A stretch of 64,000 nucleotides of DNA from Cristatella mucedo (taxonomy: Eukaryota; Bryozoa; Phylactolaemata; Cristatellidae). Every line of letters starts with the position of its first letter. Position 1 is the stretch's first letter. The DNA is taken from assembly GCA_009760855.2 (NCBI GenBank), contig WPIO01000020.1:6112001-6176000 (forward strand). Direction: 5' to 3'. The notes under the pieces were generated by a model. It was not told where the DNA came from. It saw only the letters and a list, made by a program, of their open reading frames with translations, and did no database searches. Below, in pieces: positions 1 through 11,739 of the stretch. Both the position numbers and the translations under genes were made by a program.

Positions 1-1087
1 ACCAAACTGGATCGAGTTTTTCGTGCTTCTAAATGCCATGAAGTTTACTCTAGCTGTATTGAAAATAAACTTACAGACAAGATTTGAAATTGTAACAGCA
101 TGCAGTTCGGTATAGTTTAGGTGGAGTTGAGCATAAGCATTAATAGCATTTTTTCATGGACCTGAATGTACTCGAGAGGCTCAGGCTCTCAGATAATTTT
201 CATTTTCCGAGTGGCAATAGACATCATAATTAGCCAATATGTATTGTGAAATGAAGTAAACATAGCAAGCGCAGCTCCCTTAGTTCACGGCCCTGAATGT
301 GTTGACGGACTGCACTTTTCTAAGGAGTGCTTAGTAAGTTTAGAGATTCTCAGCTATTTCTGCTAAATCGCTCACTACTTTGCAATACCAACCATCACTC
401 CACTCTTTAATCTCGCCAAGGCGTCATAGCTATACTAACAGGATTTCAAATTATTCCAGATGAAGAATTAAGAGATTGAAATTTAAGTCTAACATGCATC
501 GAGTCATTATTTGAAATGCCGAAATATGGCCATGCAACTTCTTCTCATTTTTTGTCTCGTCATTCTTTTGCCCAAGCATACCTATTGCCAAATTTATCCC
601 GATCATGCTTCACATCTTACCACCCCTTTTGTGAATCCTTTAATTTTTTGCATCTAATGAACTTGAAATCTCTTGATGACTGTTCCTTTAAGTTTTTTTA
701 TAATAGCCCAACTCCTGGAACTCACCACCGACTTACTTCGCGGCAGCCTAAGACTTGACGACAATTAGAAAGGCTGAAATGTGACAGGTTCATTGTAGCC
801 TTACTCTTTCCAAAATCCTGCTCTTTTTAACCGCGTGTTCTGAAACTATGCGCTTTATGACTGACCTCTGGAAACGGTTTTTTCCGCATATGCAAGTGAT
901 TAAATAAGCGACTCTGTTATTGCGAATCACTAAAAATGTATAACGGCTATTGCTATCATTGGTAGTAATGCAAACTTTAACGGCTCAATAAAAGATGCAT
1001 ACCACTATTTATTGTATATCACTAGATGATGTTTTTGAGGCATTATATGTCAGTCGTTTCACACCTTTCTTTAGATATAAATAACAT
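1..1087. other. AT-rich intergenic DNA, nothing recognised
   Basis: No exon-like stretch with family motifs, no tRNA-like element and no LINE tail was seen on either strand. The 80-codon open stretch at 516-758 has no recognisable domain. Confidence 0.5.
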
Positions 1088-1120
1088 ATATATATATATA
1101 TAATTATATTCAACCAGTAC

Positions 1121-1159
<39 letters not shown>

Positions 1160-1160
1160 A
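1088..1160. repeat. (TA)n/(TG)n microsatellite
   Basis: Two TA-dinucleotide runs (1088-1103 and about 1121-1142) are separated by about 20 bases of unique sequence; the second continues into (TG)8. Confidence 0.9.
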
Positions 1161-3299
1161 ATTCATAATGAGATAAAAATTATTATCAATACTGGTGGTT
1201 TAAATCATACCAGTTCAGATCAGTGCAAGTGTCGACATTTATTCGTATTTTTTAAACATGAAACAAAGAGGCTGCAAGCATTCGGGACACATATTTAGCA
1301 ACTTCTTAAGCCCACTTTTCAAGATCATGGCAAAGCAGTAGTTTTTCAAGCAATCAGCCTAGATGCCTAAAGCGTAGAATGGTTATTTTGGCACGCCTTT
1401 CTTGTGCATGACACTACAGCAGAACTAAATTACTCACAGGTAAACTTCAAAAAGCTTAAAAAGGTAAAAATAAGATTGAAGTTGGAAGTTTGATTTATTG
1501 TGCATAGTTTGGAGTAAAATATTATTCATGAGTGAAATTATCTGTCTTACCTTGTTAGTTTTTAGTGTGGCTTTTAATAGACACAGAGGCGTGAAGATTG
1601 CTGCCCGATTAATTTGATAGATTTCCACAATTTCTAAGCGTCCTATCTTCACAAGTATCGCACTGGAAAGAATTTCTCCGAATTTTCATATCCGCGCTTT
1701 CGGTTAAACATAATCAGGGATACACTGTCTTGAGGTTTTGTATCTTATCTTCAAAGAGAGACCGTCCGTGTTCAAAAGAAAGCAGCAATAAAAAAACAAG
1801 AGTGACTTTTGTATTTCAAGATGACCATTCCAAATTCCGAGGTAAGAAGAAAAATACCCAAAGAAAAAGACTCCTTGGACTTGACCAATCTTGAGGTACA
1901 GAAGCCTGCTATGAAGTGGTTGAGCTGGTTGTATTTAAGTGTGCTCATCACTGTTTAGGGGAAAATCGCCAATATTACTCCAGCCTCTCACACTGTCAAG
2001 ATGGACATGGCTTCTTTCAAAATGTTGTAGTCGGCTCTCGGCATTAGAAATTGCAATAATCAGAAAGCATCGGTAGGTGCCTCTACTTCGGCAGCGCTTC
2101 GAGGCACGTCAATGCAGAGCGGCTCAAAATAGGAACGAGCACTAGGTTTCTTCCTCTCGCTCAGCCAGTGTCCGTAAGGTAGCAGTGCAATTTCATCAAC
2201 ACTTGGATGTGTGTCTTGGCTTATGGCTTCTCATGTCTTCAAAATATTCGCACTCCTGATGGCCCTTCAAGGCAGTTTGCCACCCTTCTCTACGATACGT
2301 ATGCCTTTGGATAGCCATGCCAACGACCGCTGGAGGAACTGGCCAAAGCAAACCAGATCCTTCGTTGCCGAGCCACAATTGAAAATGGCAGCCACGAGAG
2401 GGTCTAGCGTAAGAGTGACGTCGTCGCTGAAGTCTTCGAGTCTCTCCGAACCCTTTTGGCTCAGCTGTCAGAGGTGCGGATTCGAACGACCGCCACAGAT
2501 GGAGAGCGTCTTTGAATGCAACAACTACCGAAGCAGCGAATGAGTAAAGAGAACATGTGTGAGTATGTAAACGCAGCTTTAAGCTGTGATTATCTGTTTA
2601 TACTTCTATGTGAATATCTAGCAAACTCTCAAGATTGTGTCAAGCACTATAGAGTGCATCGAAGAATGCAGCTACACTTCACGAAATCGGCCTAACTTCT
2701 TCTATGCAAGCTCGGTGCTCAATTGCATAAATAATATGAAGCACCATAACCTTCCCTGTGATCCCTGGTTCTATTGGATGCATAAAATAATAAAGCATAT
2801 GCTCAAAAGTTTATGCGGCTTAGCGTTACACAACCTAGCCGAGTTTCGCATTCCTTGCAGTAAGCAGACGGAAGTCGGCCTTCCTTGTCCAGTCAGGTGG
2901 CTGCAGTCGGTCTCGTGAAATTGTGAGTCGTTGCCGCTTGCATTCGGCGTTGGCTGCTGCTGCTCATTCTTGCTCAATTTGGCGTCAATCCCGTCATGCA
3001 GCCAGTCTTCTTGAGTTCTATTTTGACATTGTTGCGTGTGATTGCTTAGTTTCTGACCTATTGCTCGACTGGCTTGACTTCCTTTTTTCGTTCATTTGGG
3101 ATCGAATAACGTTAAGTTTGTGACCTTACCTCGATGCGCATAGTTTCAAAAGAGATACGGACTTTTAAGCTCTCATGTGGCTTAACGTTTTCGAGCCAGC
3201 ATTTGGTATTTGTATTAAATATCATATATCATATGTTATATGTCATTATATATCAGCAGCTAGACTCCTGAATCCGCAAGAGCACGATATTAGACTCGC
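1161..3299. other. Intergenic DNA, no gene recognised
   Basis: The short open stretches (for example 2211-2543 and 2637-2918 on +) lack recognisable domains. No repeat-family tail was seen. Confidence 0.45.
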
Positions 3300-4560
3300 T
3301 CGTGCAATGACAAGACATGTTGCTCCGGAGCAGCGCGAAGCACTTTGGCCGCGAGGCTGACAATCCGTCAGGAGCTCAGGCACCAGTGATTCGCCGATAA
3401 AGCTGATTGGCCAATTGCATAGATACGCTTTTCTATGCCGTTGCTACACAGTTGGCTCGTGCTCAAATTCATTTTCCTATTTTGTGCTCTTAATTGTATT
3501 GCTAATTGGCATCGCTGGGCCTGGCGCTGAGAGTGATGGTAACGGTCGCTTGAGTGCACTGCTCCGTGGCGTGACTGCCAAGCTTAGGCACATAAATTCA
3601 ACGTTGCTTTTAACCGTTACTCGTCGTTTGGCTTTAAGTACGAATGACACTTCAAACGCCGGTTGGTGTTCACTGGACCTTGCTTTCTGTCGGTTATGTG
3701 GCTCAGATCTTCTGCCACCGTCCCAGAAGTAACCGCTGAGACCAGAATCTGTAACTTTCACCCGCCGGTCTATGTAAGGAGCCTTGACGTGGGAAGTAGG
3801 GCTCCACCGCAACGGGCCAGACACCAAGCGACGGTGTGGTGAGGGCGGGCGACAGATGCTCGCGGACGCCAACGTCAAGGGGATTCCCAATGTAAAATGG
3901 ATTGCAAAAATATTTTTAATCGTTTTCATGCGAGAACACCAATCTTGATTTCAATGCGCTGGGCCAGCCTGATTTGTCCAGCCGTCGCCGTAATCTGGCC
4001 GAGAACAGCGGGCCCACTTTGGGTAGGCTCAGTACCCGATCAGCTAGCGCAATGGCTACTCGGGCTCGGTTAGTCGTTCTATAGATAACGGCGCCTGTGT
4101 GAGCCGTCTTTTGCTGCTCGCGACGGCTACCACGAATCCAATACAACGGACTTGACTATTAATGGCTGAGCTAGCTAAGCAAGTTTACAGACGAGGACCA
4201 ATCTGTAGCTCTGACGTCTCTGTCGGCTCGCACGCGCTACGGCACGGAAGCATCGAGGTCGCTTCCACCACCGAGCATTCGGCAGGCGCTCGCAGCGCGA
4301 CAAGCACATGGGCGTTCACCCCCTCCGTCCGCGTTCCTACTGCCCTTCCAGTCCACACGCCACATCCTGCCTGCCACAGGCAGGTTGCGTCGCGTCAAGG
4401 GCGAGCCCGGCTACGAAGCGTTAAGGGCGAGCGAGAGTGCAGTGGCTGAGCACCGACACGTTATTAGGCCACACAAGCTATGCTTAGCTGGCTGTACCAG
4501 CCTGTCACGCACGCCAGAGTTCATCCGGTCCATGCTTCGTTGTTAGCGCAATGCCCTGCG
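3300..4560. other. GC-rich, CpG-containing block without recognised gene
   Basis: This block is visibly richer in G, C and CpG than its AT-rich flanks. It holds a minus-strand open stretch 3929-3477 (150 codons) and a plus one 4162-4449, neither with a known motif. It could be a promoter region, an old element or an unknown exon cluster. Confidence 0.3.
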
Positions 4561-6560
4561 ATTCTAAACAATCAGTTTGAAAGTTGAGCCTCGATTAAGA
4601 GCTAAGAGCTTTGCCACTGAACAAGGACGCTTATGAGGTAGCAGCGATAAGCTGAGGCCTGTGAGAATCACTTTGCTTACTTATGTACGATTAAGATTAT
4701 TGTGTGACTTATGACCAAGCTGATATAAAAAGTTATGTCAGTTATGGAAAAGAGGAGTTTTCTAATTTATGAGTTGCCGTGCAAGTTCTTCTCACCATGG
4801 CTGTATCAGTTGCCAGCTGTGAAAGCTCGTTAGGCAAACTGAAGATAATCCAGTTTATCTCATCTATTGACTCTCTGATTTGGCCTTGTCAAGCATAGAG
4901 AACAAAACACTAGGAAATACTGACTTTTAAATTGTAATAGGCCAGTTTGTTACGTTCAAGGTCAGAAAAATTAACCTAAGTTAAACCTGTGATCACTACC
5001 CTGTAGTACCTGTACTATAGGTCATAAAACCTTTTCAGCACGTTATGCCTGCTAGCGTGCGTTTGTTTGCATTGCTTCTGCGATGGAGCTACTTGGCAAC
5101 AATATTTGACAGGGGCAGGGTGCGCCATTCGTGGCTTTGTCCCCGCGAGCAGAAAGGTCTCACTACGCCTCTGATACTGAGCACAATCCTACCATCAATA
5201 GTGATTACTATTCGATTCTCAAATAGCGAATGTTAAGAAGTTGTAAATTTGAGTAATTTTATTTTTCCCAAGTCTTGCGATCCAAAATCAAGGTTAAATC
5301 TTCCGGAAATAATCTTTGCTAGGGCCATGCAGTAGAAAATTTCTTAATGCGCTTAAGGATTCTACTCTCTACTCTTTGGGAATTCGAGTGAATACGAGTG
5401 AGTAACGTGCATCGTGCCAATCAAGAATCCTTCATGTACATGAAAGTGCTTGGGCAGACAGTGAGTCTTTTTACCTTTGCTTCGGCAGGTCTGAGTCGGA
5501 TCAATGCACGCACGATATATTGACGATTGATTGTTCTGGAGTCTCTTAGCACTTAGGTATTGCTGTGCCTAAATGGCACGCTTCTTGTACGTAGATTGCT
5601 TTCCAGTTGTAGGGTATTCCCGCTTCACTGCTCGGGCCGTGGTTTCAAATCGTGCAGCAGGTAATCCTTGATAAGTATTTCATCAGATGCGTTAAAATTG
5701 TTAGCATTGGACATTGGCAGTGTGCAGATTGCTGGAGGACATCTTATTGCGAAGCCTTTCTCGTACGTAAGTGGTCTTTATGTTGCATTTTTTTTAACCC
5801 GGCTTTGATTTTCGCAACTTTAATTATCTAAAAGTAAGCTTGACGGTGGAGGTGATGCACTCGTGCAAAGACGACGGGTCTTTTTTTGGTAATAGAAGGC
5901 ACAGATTGTGGCGTAATGTCTCGGAAGCGATGCCATATAAACAAACCTGTCATGCGAGGTCATCCAACTTGAGGGTGAAACTATGCTGGCCATTAGCTGT
6001 CGGGTTGGTCCTACAGCCGTTTAGCTTACGTACGAATGCTAGCGATATCTCAAAAGTGAACGCTCCCGATGAAGATTCGAAAGGAAATAGGTCAGTCGCA
6101 ATCCGGATAAGGCTCAGCGTCTAAGTCTGAGCCATTCTGAGAGCCACAGGCATGAAATTGGAAGCGGAAGTACTTCGCTTGATGATGAATGATGTCAGCC
6201 AGACGGGGAGAGAATAGAATGAAATGTGCTGAAAGACGGAGCACAGACTGGTGTACATCGCACTGAGTGAAACCCAGCCAGGTTTAGCGACGTGCCGCAT
6301 ACTTAAGACTAGTCAAGAGGCGATCTATAAGTATCTGGCGGGCATTTGTGCCGAAATGGTGCAAGAAGGCTCAGTTGAACTCTTTATGAGGTATTCTTAC
6401 CCTGCTCGACATTATACAGAAGGTCATGGTAAACTCTCACCGGAGCAATATCTGTGGAAAGTTTTGATCTAAATAGTATACTAAATAATGGCATAAAGAT
6501 CATTGATCCGTGATGATACATCAATTGGTAATAAAAAAACAGCTCCAATTGTAAAATCCA
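4561..6560. other. Intergenic DNA, nothing recognised
   Basis: Only short open stretches (5840-6124, 6251-6472 on +) without known domains occur here. No repeat tail was identified. Confidence 0.4.
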
Positions 6561-6589
6561 GTGGTGTTGCTTAGCTGTGAGTTTTTATT

Positions 6590-6830
6590 TGTATATTTAA
6601 TATCCACGTGTAATATAGTGTATCTCCTATCTTCAACTGCACAAAGCCACTGACTAGGTGGTTGCTGAGCACGGATTTTTCTATATAGCACTCAAAGCCC
6701 ATTTGGCTGTCGGTACGCGTGTCTTTTATGTGAATTGAATTGGAAACTGCCACGTTCTCTCCGTACCGCCTTTCTTCAGTATTTACACGCACTGAGTCCG
6801 CCTCGACGTAACCAACCACGGTAAGCTCAG
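6590..6830 (-). mobile_element. LINE-B 3' fragment, old and divergent
   Basis: Read on the minus strand it follows the LINE-B tail: the ACTCCACAAAG-like block (about 6640), TTTTCTATATAGCACTC and a GTCGGTACGC block. It is clearly more diverged than the copy directly downstream. Confidence 0.5.
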
Positions 6831-6897
6831 GCTTGCGCTAATGGCACCTGCTGAAATAATGGTCAGTAAGACAGCATCAAATGCCGAGTAAAATATG

Positions 6898-7135
6898 TCC
6901 ATGTAATATCCCATGTAATGTAATGTATCTCCGTCTGTAACTCCAAAAATTCATTAAGACCATGTGAGCGTTACGCAGGAGAATTTTATGTAGCGCACTC
7001 ACAGCCTAAGCGGCTTTCGGTACGCATTCGGTAGCCTACAGACTTCGTCTCACGCAACAAAGAGAAAGTGGGAAGCATGGCAAAGGCAAGAGGGCAGTTG
7101 AGGTAGTGAGTAGCATGGAATTAGCAGCTCAGGGC
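6898..7135 (-). mobile_element. LINE-B 3' end, truncated
   Basis: It shares with seven other places in the window the blocks TATCTCCGTCTGTAACTCC, CACTCACAGCCTAAGCGGC, GGTACGCATTCGGTAG and CAACAAAGAGAAAGTGGGAA. The 3' terminus (lowest coordinates) is the pentamer repeat TGTAATGTAATG, read on the minus strand as (CATTA)n. Confidence 0.8.
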
Positions 7136-7289
7136 ATGTGTGTAATATAAAACATAATAATATGTAATATTTAATCATATGTATATTAAAATAACATAAT
7201 ATGTAATATAAAATCCCTGTGAAATTTGCTGCAGCGGTTCTTCATTTACCTAAATATTCTCGATATTTTCTCATGAACCCGTACCAAAA

Positions 7290-8300
7290 ATTTGCAGGAG
7301 GTCAAGCTGCGGAAACAGAGCGCTCTCACCCGCCTGCCTTCCAATCCCAACGGTGGCGGCGCCGCCGTAGGCCTGGCTGAATTTTGCTCCCGCCCCGGTG
7401 CGGCTATTAATTAGCAGCGAAGCCTGCCCGGCGCACCAAAGTATCCTGACGATCACTGCGTCTGAGGGCCAACATTGCCTCGCACAGCCTAGGCTTAGAG
7501 GCAATACGCTCCGTCACGACTTGATACCTGCGGCCGCACGAGCTGGCCGCGCGTCAGCTTGCAGCGACGCGCTTCGCCTGCACTTTCGTCATATCGACAA
7601 GGCGGCGAAATCGAGAGGGGAGGGTAATGCGTGAGTGAAATAGATTAGCGTTATACTAAGTTGGCGAGTCCCCTACACTCAAATGGCCCTCAAATCTCCT
7701 TCAACGACGGCGCTTCATCTCCTTTCAAGGCGATCGCGTGAATCGCTGCGGGAGACTCGTGGAGGCCCCCTACGCTTTGCAGATTTCACGAATGCTGCTA
7801 CTCGTAACGGCAATCTTGGCTTCTTGGACCCGTCTAGCTTACAAGGCGCTGCTCAGCTATTGATCGAGAAGCGACTGGATGCATCTCTCCAGTACGATTT
7901 AGCTCTTGACAAAGAGCCAGAGCCGGCTCTCCCTTGCATTAATAATAATAGTAAATTTGATAAAGCGGCCTCAGGAGAACTCAATCTCTTTCTAGGCAAT
8001 TTACAATTACATCGTATCCTGTCTCGCGGTACAGTAGCGCGCCAGATCCGCCCTGGACGCGTTACGTGTGTGCGTGGCTGACTATGCGCCGCATGTAGGT
8101 TCGTGTGCGTTTTCGCGCGACCACGAAATACCTGCGGATCAGCTGCGGTTGCCGTGGCGTCGGCGACTATCCAACAATAGCAACTCCACCCCCCCCCCTC
8201 CGCTCTCCGCAACTGAGGCTCCAAGGTCATGCAGGTAACAGAACGCGCTCATCGTTCTGCGACGCAGAATTTTGTTCGGCGGCTGTCGCGTAGCTACGCA
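7290..8300. other. GC-rich CpG-dense block upstream of the IAP gene
   Basis: This block is rich in GCG and CGC steps, unlike its flanks, and contains a C10 run near 8188. It lies 1.5 kb before the first IAP coding exon, which begins at a splice acceptor. It is therefore a candidate site for the IAP promoter and 5'UTR exon; CAG|GTAACA near 8236 could be a donor. The open stretch 7683-8081 (132 codons) has no known domain. Confidence 0.3.
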
Positions 8301-8399
8301 GGCTGGGAGGCTGGTTAGTGAACTTAGCCACTTAATCCGCCTAGCTTTTGGTAGAAATGGCTTTCGGTGTGTTGACGCTATATCATAATGTCGCAGGAT

Positions 8400-8640
8400 C
8401 TGCAATATAACGTAATGTATCGCCGCCTGTAACTCCACAGACTGACCAGGCGTTACTCGGGCATTTTGTTCTGGGTACTAAAAGCCTAAGTGGCCTGCAG
8501 TACGCATACGGAAGCTAGCAGACTTTGTCTCACGAGACAAAGGAAGAAATGAGGAGTATAGCTTTGAGTTCGGAGGGCAGTCGAGGAACCTGATTGCCAT
8601 CTGGGCAAATGCTGAAGCCGTGACTTGCACTATTCCCTCT
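8400..8640 (-). mobile_element. LINE-B 3' fragment, diverged
   Basis: It keeps GTAACTCCACAGACT, AGCCTAAGTGGCC, TACGCATACGG and GTCTCACGAGACAAAG in the order seen in other minus-strand LINE-B tails. Confidence 0.65.
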
Positions 8641-9166
8641 ACCTAGGTAGCGGCCAGAAGGCAGTAAAAGCTTTTAAGGCAAGCTTGCAACGTAGGCAGA
8701 CCGTAGGAAGATGATTCAACGCTATTCAACCCCATTCACGTTTGGATACTGACTTAACGCTAGATTATCTCTGCTAGCTTTGCTGAGTCTGTTTATAGCT
8801 TTTGCTTTGATTGATTACAAAGTCTTTCTTGAGTACCTAGTAGCTGGCGTGGGTATCACTGGCATTGAACTGGCACAGTTATAAGTGCAACCTTTGAGTG
8901 ACCTTTCAGTGCATGGAGGTCAACTGCAGCAAGATATGGCCGATACGTATGGGCTACCCCAGAGAAATAAATACGCTTCTGTTTACATGGTATACTCACC
9001 CTCTTGCCGATGTCTTCGTCATGCCCAATTGAGGCTTTCAATGTTAAGCATGTTACCTACATAAAGCAGTACCCTTGCTTTGATCCCCGTTTGTCCTTAG
9101 GAACCTCGGTCACTGTAATCCCTTTCAGTTTGAAAAACTAGCAGTTGAGCTGGATGAGTCTCATTA

Positions 9167-9376
9167 CACTGTGCATGCTGCCACTAACCACATTTGCATG
9201 TTGACCCTGTGCATGTCACCCCTAACCATATTATTCATTTCGTTTGTTTTTCAAGCATGATTTTACTTACCATTCAATTGCATTTCACTTTACAGCAAAT
9301 GTAAAGCGCCTAGAGAGAGATTAAGTTCTCTGAGGGCGCTTTATCAAGTGAATTATTATTATTATTATTATTATTA
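9167..9376 (+). mobile_element. LINE-A 3' end with (ATT)n tail
   Basis: It starts at CACTGTGCATGCTGCCACTA and ends in ATT repeats. The terminal stem-loop is very clear: AAAGCGCC (9303-9310) pairs with GGCGCTTT (9335-9342), and an inner AGAGA/TCTCT extends it. It is 5' truncated to about 210 bases and lies just upstream of IAP exon 1. Confidence 0.85.
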
Positions 9377-9744
9377 CTCAATTTGTATGACAGTCTAATT
9401 ACTCAATTTGTATGACAAAAAACTATCAGTAACAGAAATAGGCAACCCTAGTGTATCCTCCGAACTTAAAAATGTGGTCAACCAATATATCACCTGTAGT
9501 TTGTGGAATAACACTAATTAAAGATTAGCATAGCGTTATGGAGAACTTAATTTTGCCATGGTACTTTAATCCAAAAATAGAGGACAGAAGTGTTTCATTT
9601 GACTTCTTTTAGCAAGCACTGCGTCTGGCATCAATTAGCACGCAGAAAATTAAGAAAGGCGTAGAAAATGAGGAGTAAGAGACGTATTGGTTTTCGTGTC
9701 GTGTTACAAGATTAACTATAGCTAAATTCTTCTGCCGATTCCAG

Positions 9745-9950
9745 GATTACAGTCATGAATAAGGTTAGCCAGCCCAATTCAGCCAACAGTCGCGAGTACA
9801 TTCGCAGCCTAATGAGTCTGCCTCCAGAGGACCGCGAGGAGATAATGCGCAGTGAAATCGAAAGGCTAAAGACCTACGGTTCAGAGCTGTGGCCCAGCCG
9901 CGACATAATGTCACCAGAGGAACTAGCTGCTGCTGGATTCTACTATACAG
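9745..9950 (+). CDS. IAP exon 1 (coding): N-terminus and first half of BIR1
   Basis: The acceptor TTCCAG ends at 9744 and ATG is at 9755; codons 1-65 plus one base (phase 1) precede donor GTAAAA. The protein reads into the BIR opening: basic RL-x-T followed by WP, then the hallmark [13 protein letters not shown]. The acidic helix before it (about residues 22-37) is variable in the family. The 10 bases before ATG are 5'UTR. Confidence 0.88.
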
Positions 9951-11707
9951 GTAAAATGGCTTTGCGTATCTTTGGACTGGTGGTAGTTCTCGGCTTATAT
10001 CGCTCTTATAAGATTGCAAACATAATTGTGTGTCACTAGCAATACTGCACTCTGCCTTCAGCTTGTATCTGATTGCTGATAAGGTGTTTCTCATTTCAGA
10101 GCGCAGCCCTTTTTTGCCGATTATGAGAGATATGAGATTAGGATATTATTATTATTATTATTAGAGATTATGAGAGTGAAGGCCATGGCAGGGAGAATAT
10201 TTCCATAGGCATCCATTCCTTTATTTCTAGGTTGAAACATATTGCCTCGTAGAGTCTTGTGAGCTTTGAAAGTAAAACAGAGGAGAAGTCAGCTAATGTT
10301 CTGCTTCACAGCCGAGCGAGCTTGCCGGGGCATTGCTTCTGTTGAGTCAGTAGCTTGATCAATGTACTTCTGTATCTGTTGTGCTTCAGCGCCGTGCAGC
10401 CTCTTGTCGTGCCTTTAGCTCGTTACTCCCAAAGCCTGGAATTCACTCCCGACCTGCATCACGACATCTCCTGACCTGTCCACATTTAGAAGGAAACTAG
10501 ATACGGATCCGTATTTATCACAGCATTTAGTGGGTCCCTACGATCCGTCCTTATTCGTGCTTACGCGTGCTGACACTGAGCATGCTGCCACTAATCATAT
10601 TTGCATGCTGACCCTGTGCATGTCACCCCTAACCATGTTATTCGTTTTGTTTACTGAGTATGCTACCACTGACCATTTTTGATCGTGCTTTTGCAGCAAA
10701 TTTAAAGTGCCTAAAAGGAGCTCGAGTTCTCTGAGGGCGCTATATCTAATGTACTGTTGTTGTTATTATTTATCATTATTATTATTATAAGCTGGCCAGG
10801 GTGCCGTTTGATTTTCATTAGCTGGATCAATTTGCTGAGACCAGGTCGCTAGGTTAATTGATTAGCAGTGAGTTCAGAAAAATCAATGCCAGTTGGAAGC
10901 TCAAAAACGCTGCATCATGTCTCAGCATGCCTTGATACATAGCTGTATTTCACCAGTTGCCTGGGCAGGTTTACACCTCTTCCAAGGTCCAGCACAGTAC
11001 CACTTGTTGGTGAGTCATTCCTATTTTAGATCTCTCTAGACTGTGTATGTTTTTAAAATAAGATGTAAGTCATTTCTGTAGCACCCTGAGAGAACCCAAT
11101 CGCTAGTCAGGCGCTTCACCTATGTCATGGGGCTCGAGCCCACGATCTTGATCAGCAAACGCATTGATCTTGACCTCGGTCGTTATAGAAGAGCACCTTA
11201 ACTACTCGGCCAAATCAGCTTACCCGTAAGGGTTTTTTCCTAATCGGTTGCTTTATCGAGTATTCAAATTCAGCTTCTAAAATTACCTGGACAGGTAGTG
11301 CACACCGGTGTCTTTTTATGCAATCCTATCACAAGTCGAAGATAGAGCAGTCGACTAGCCGCCAGACCCCCAGCCTAGCTGGCATCTCTTCTCGGGAGTA
11401 GCTTTGCATGTAATGGAACGCATGTATCAAGTCATTACTCGTATCTACTTTCCTTTACCTATTTAGGACAGCCTTTAGTGGGTCCCTGTGATTCTTCCTT
11501 CATGTGCTTATGCGTGCTGACACTGTGCATGCTGCCACTAACCACATTTGCATGCTGACCCTGTGCATGTCATCCCTAACCATATTATTAATTTCGTTTG
11601 TTTTTTTCAAGCATTATTTTACTTACCATTCAATGGCATTTCACTTTACAGCAAATGTAAAGCGCCTAGAGAGAGATTAAGTTCTCTGAGGGCGCTTTAT
11701 CAAGTGA

Positions 11708-11739
<32 letters not shown>

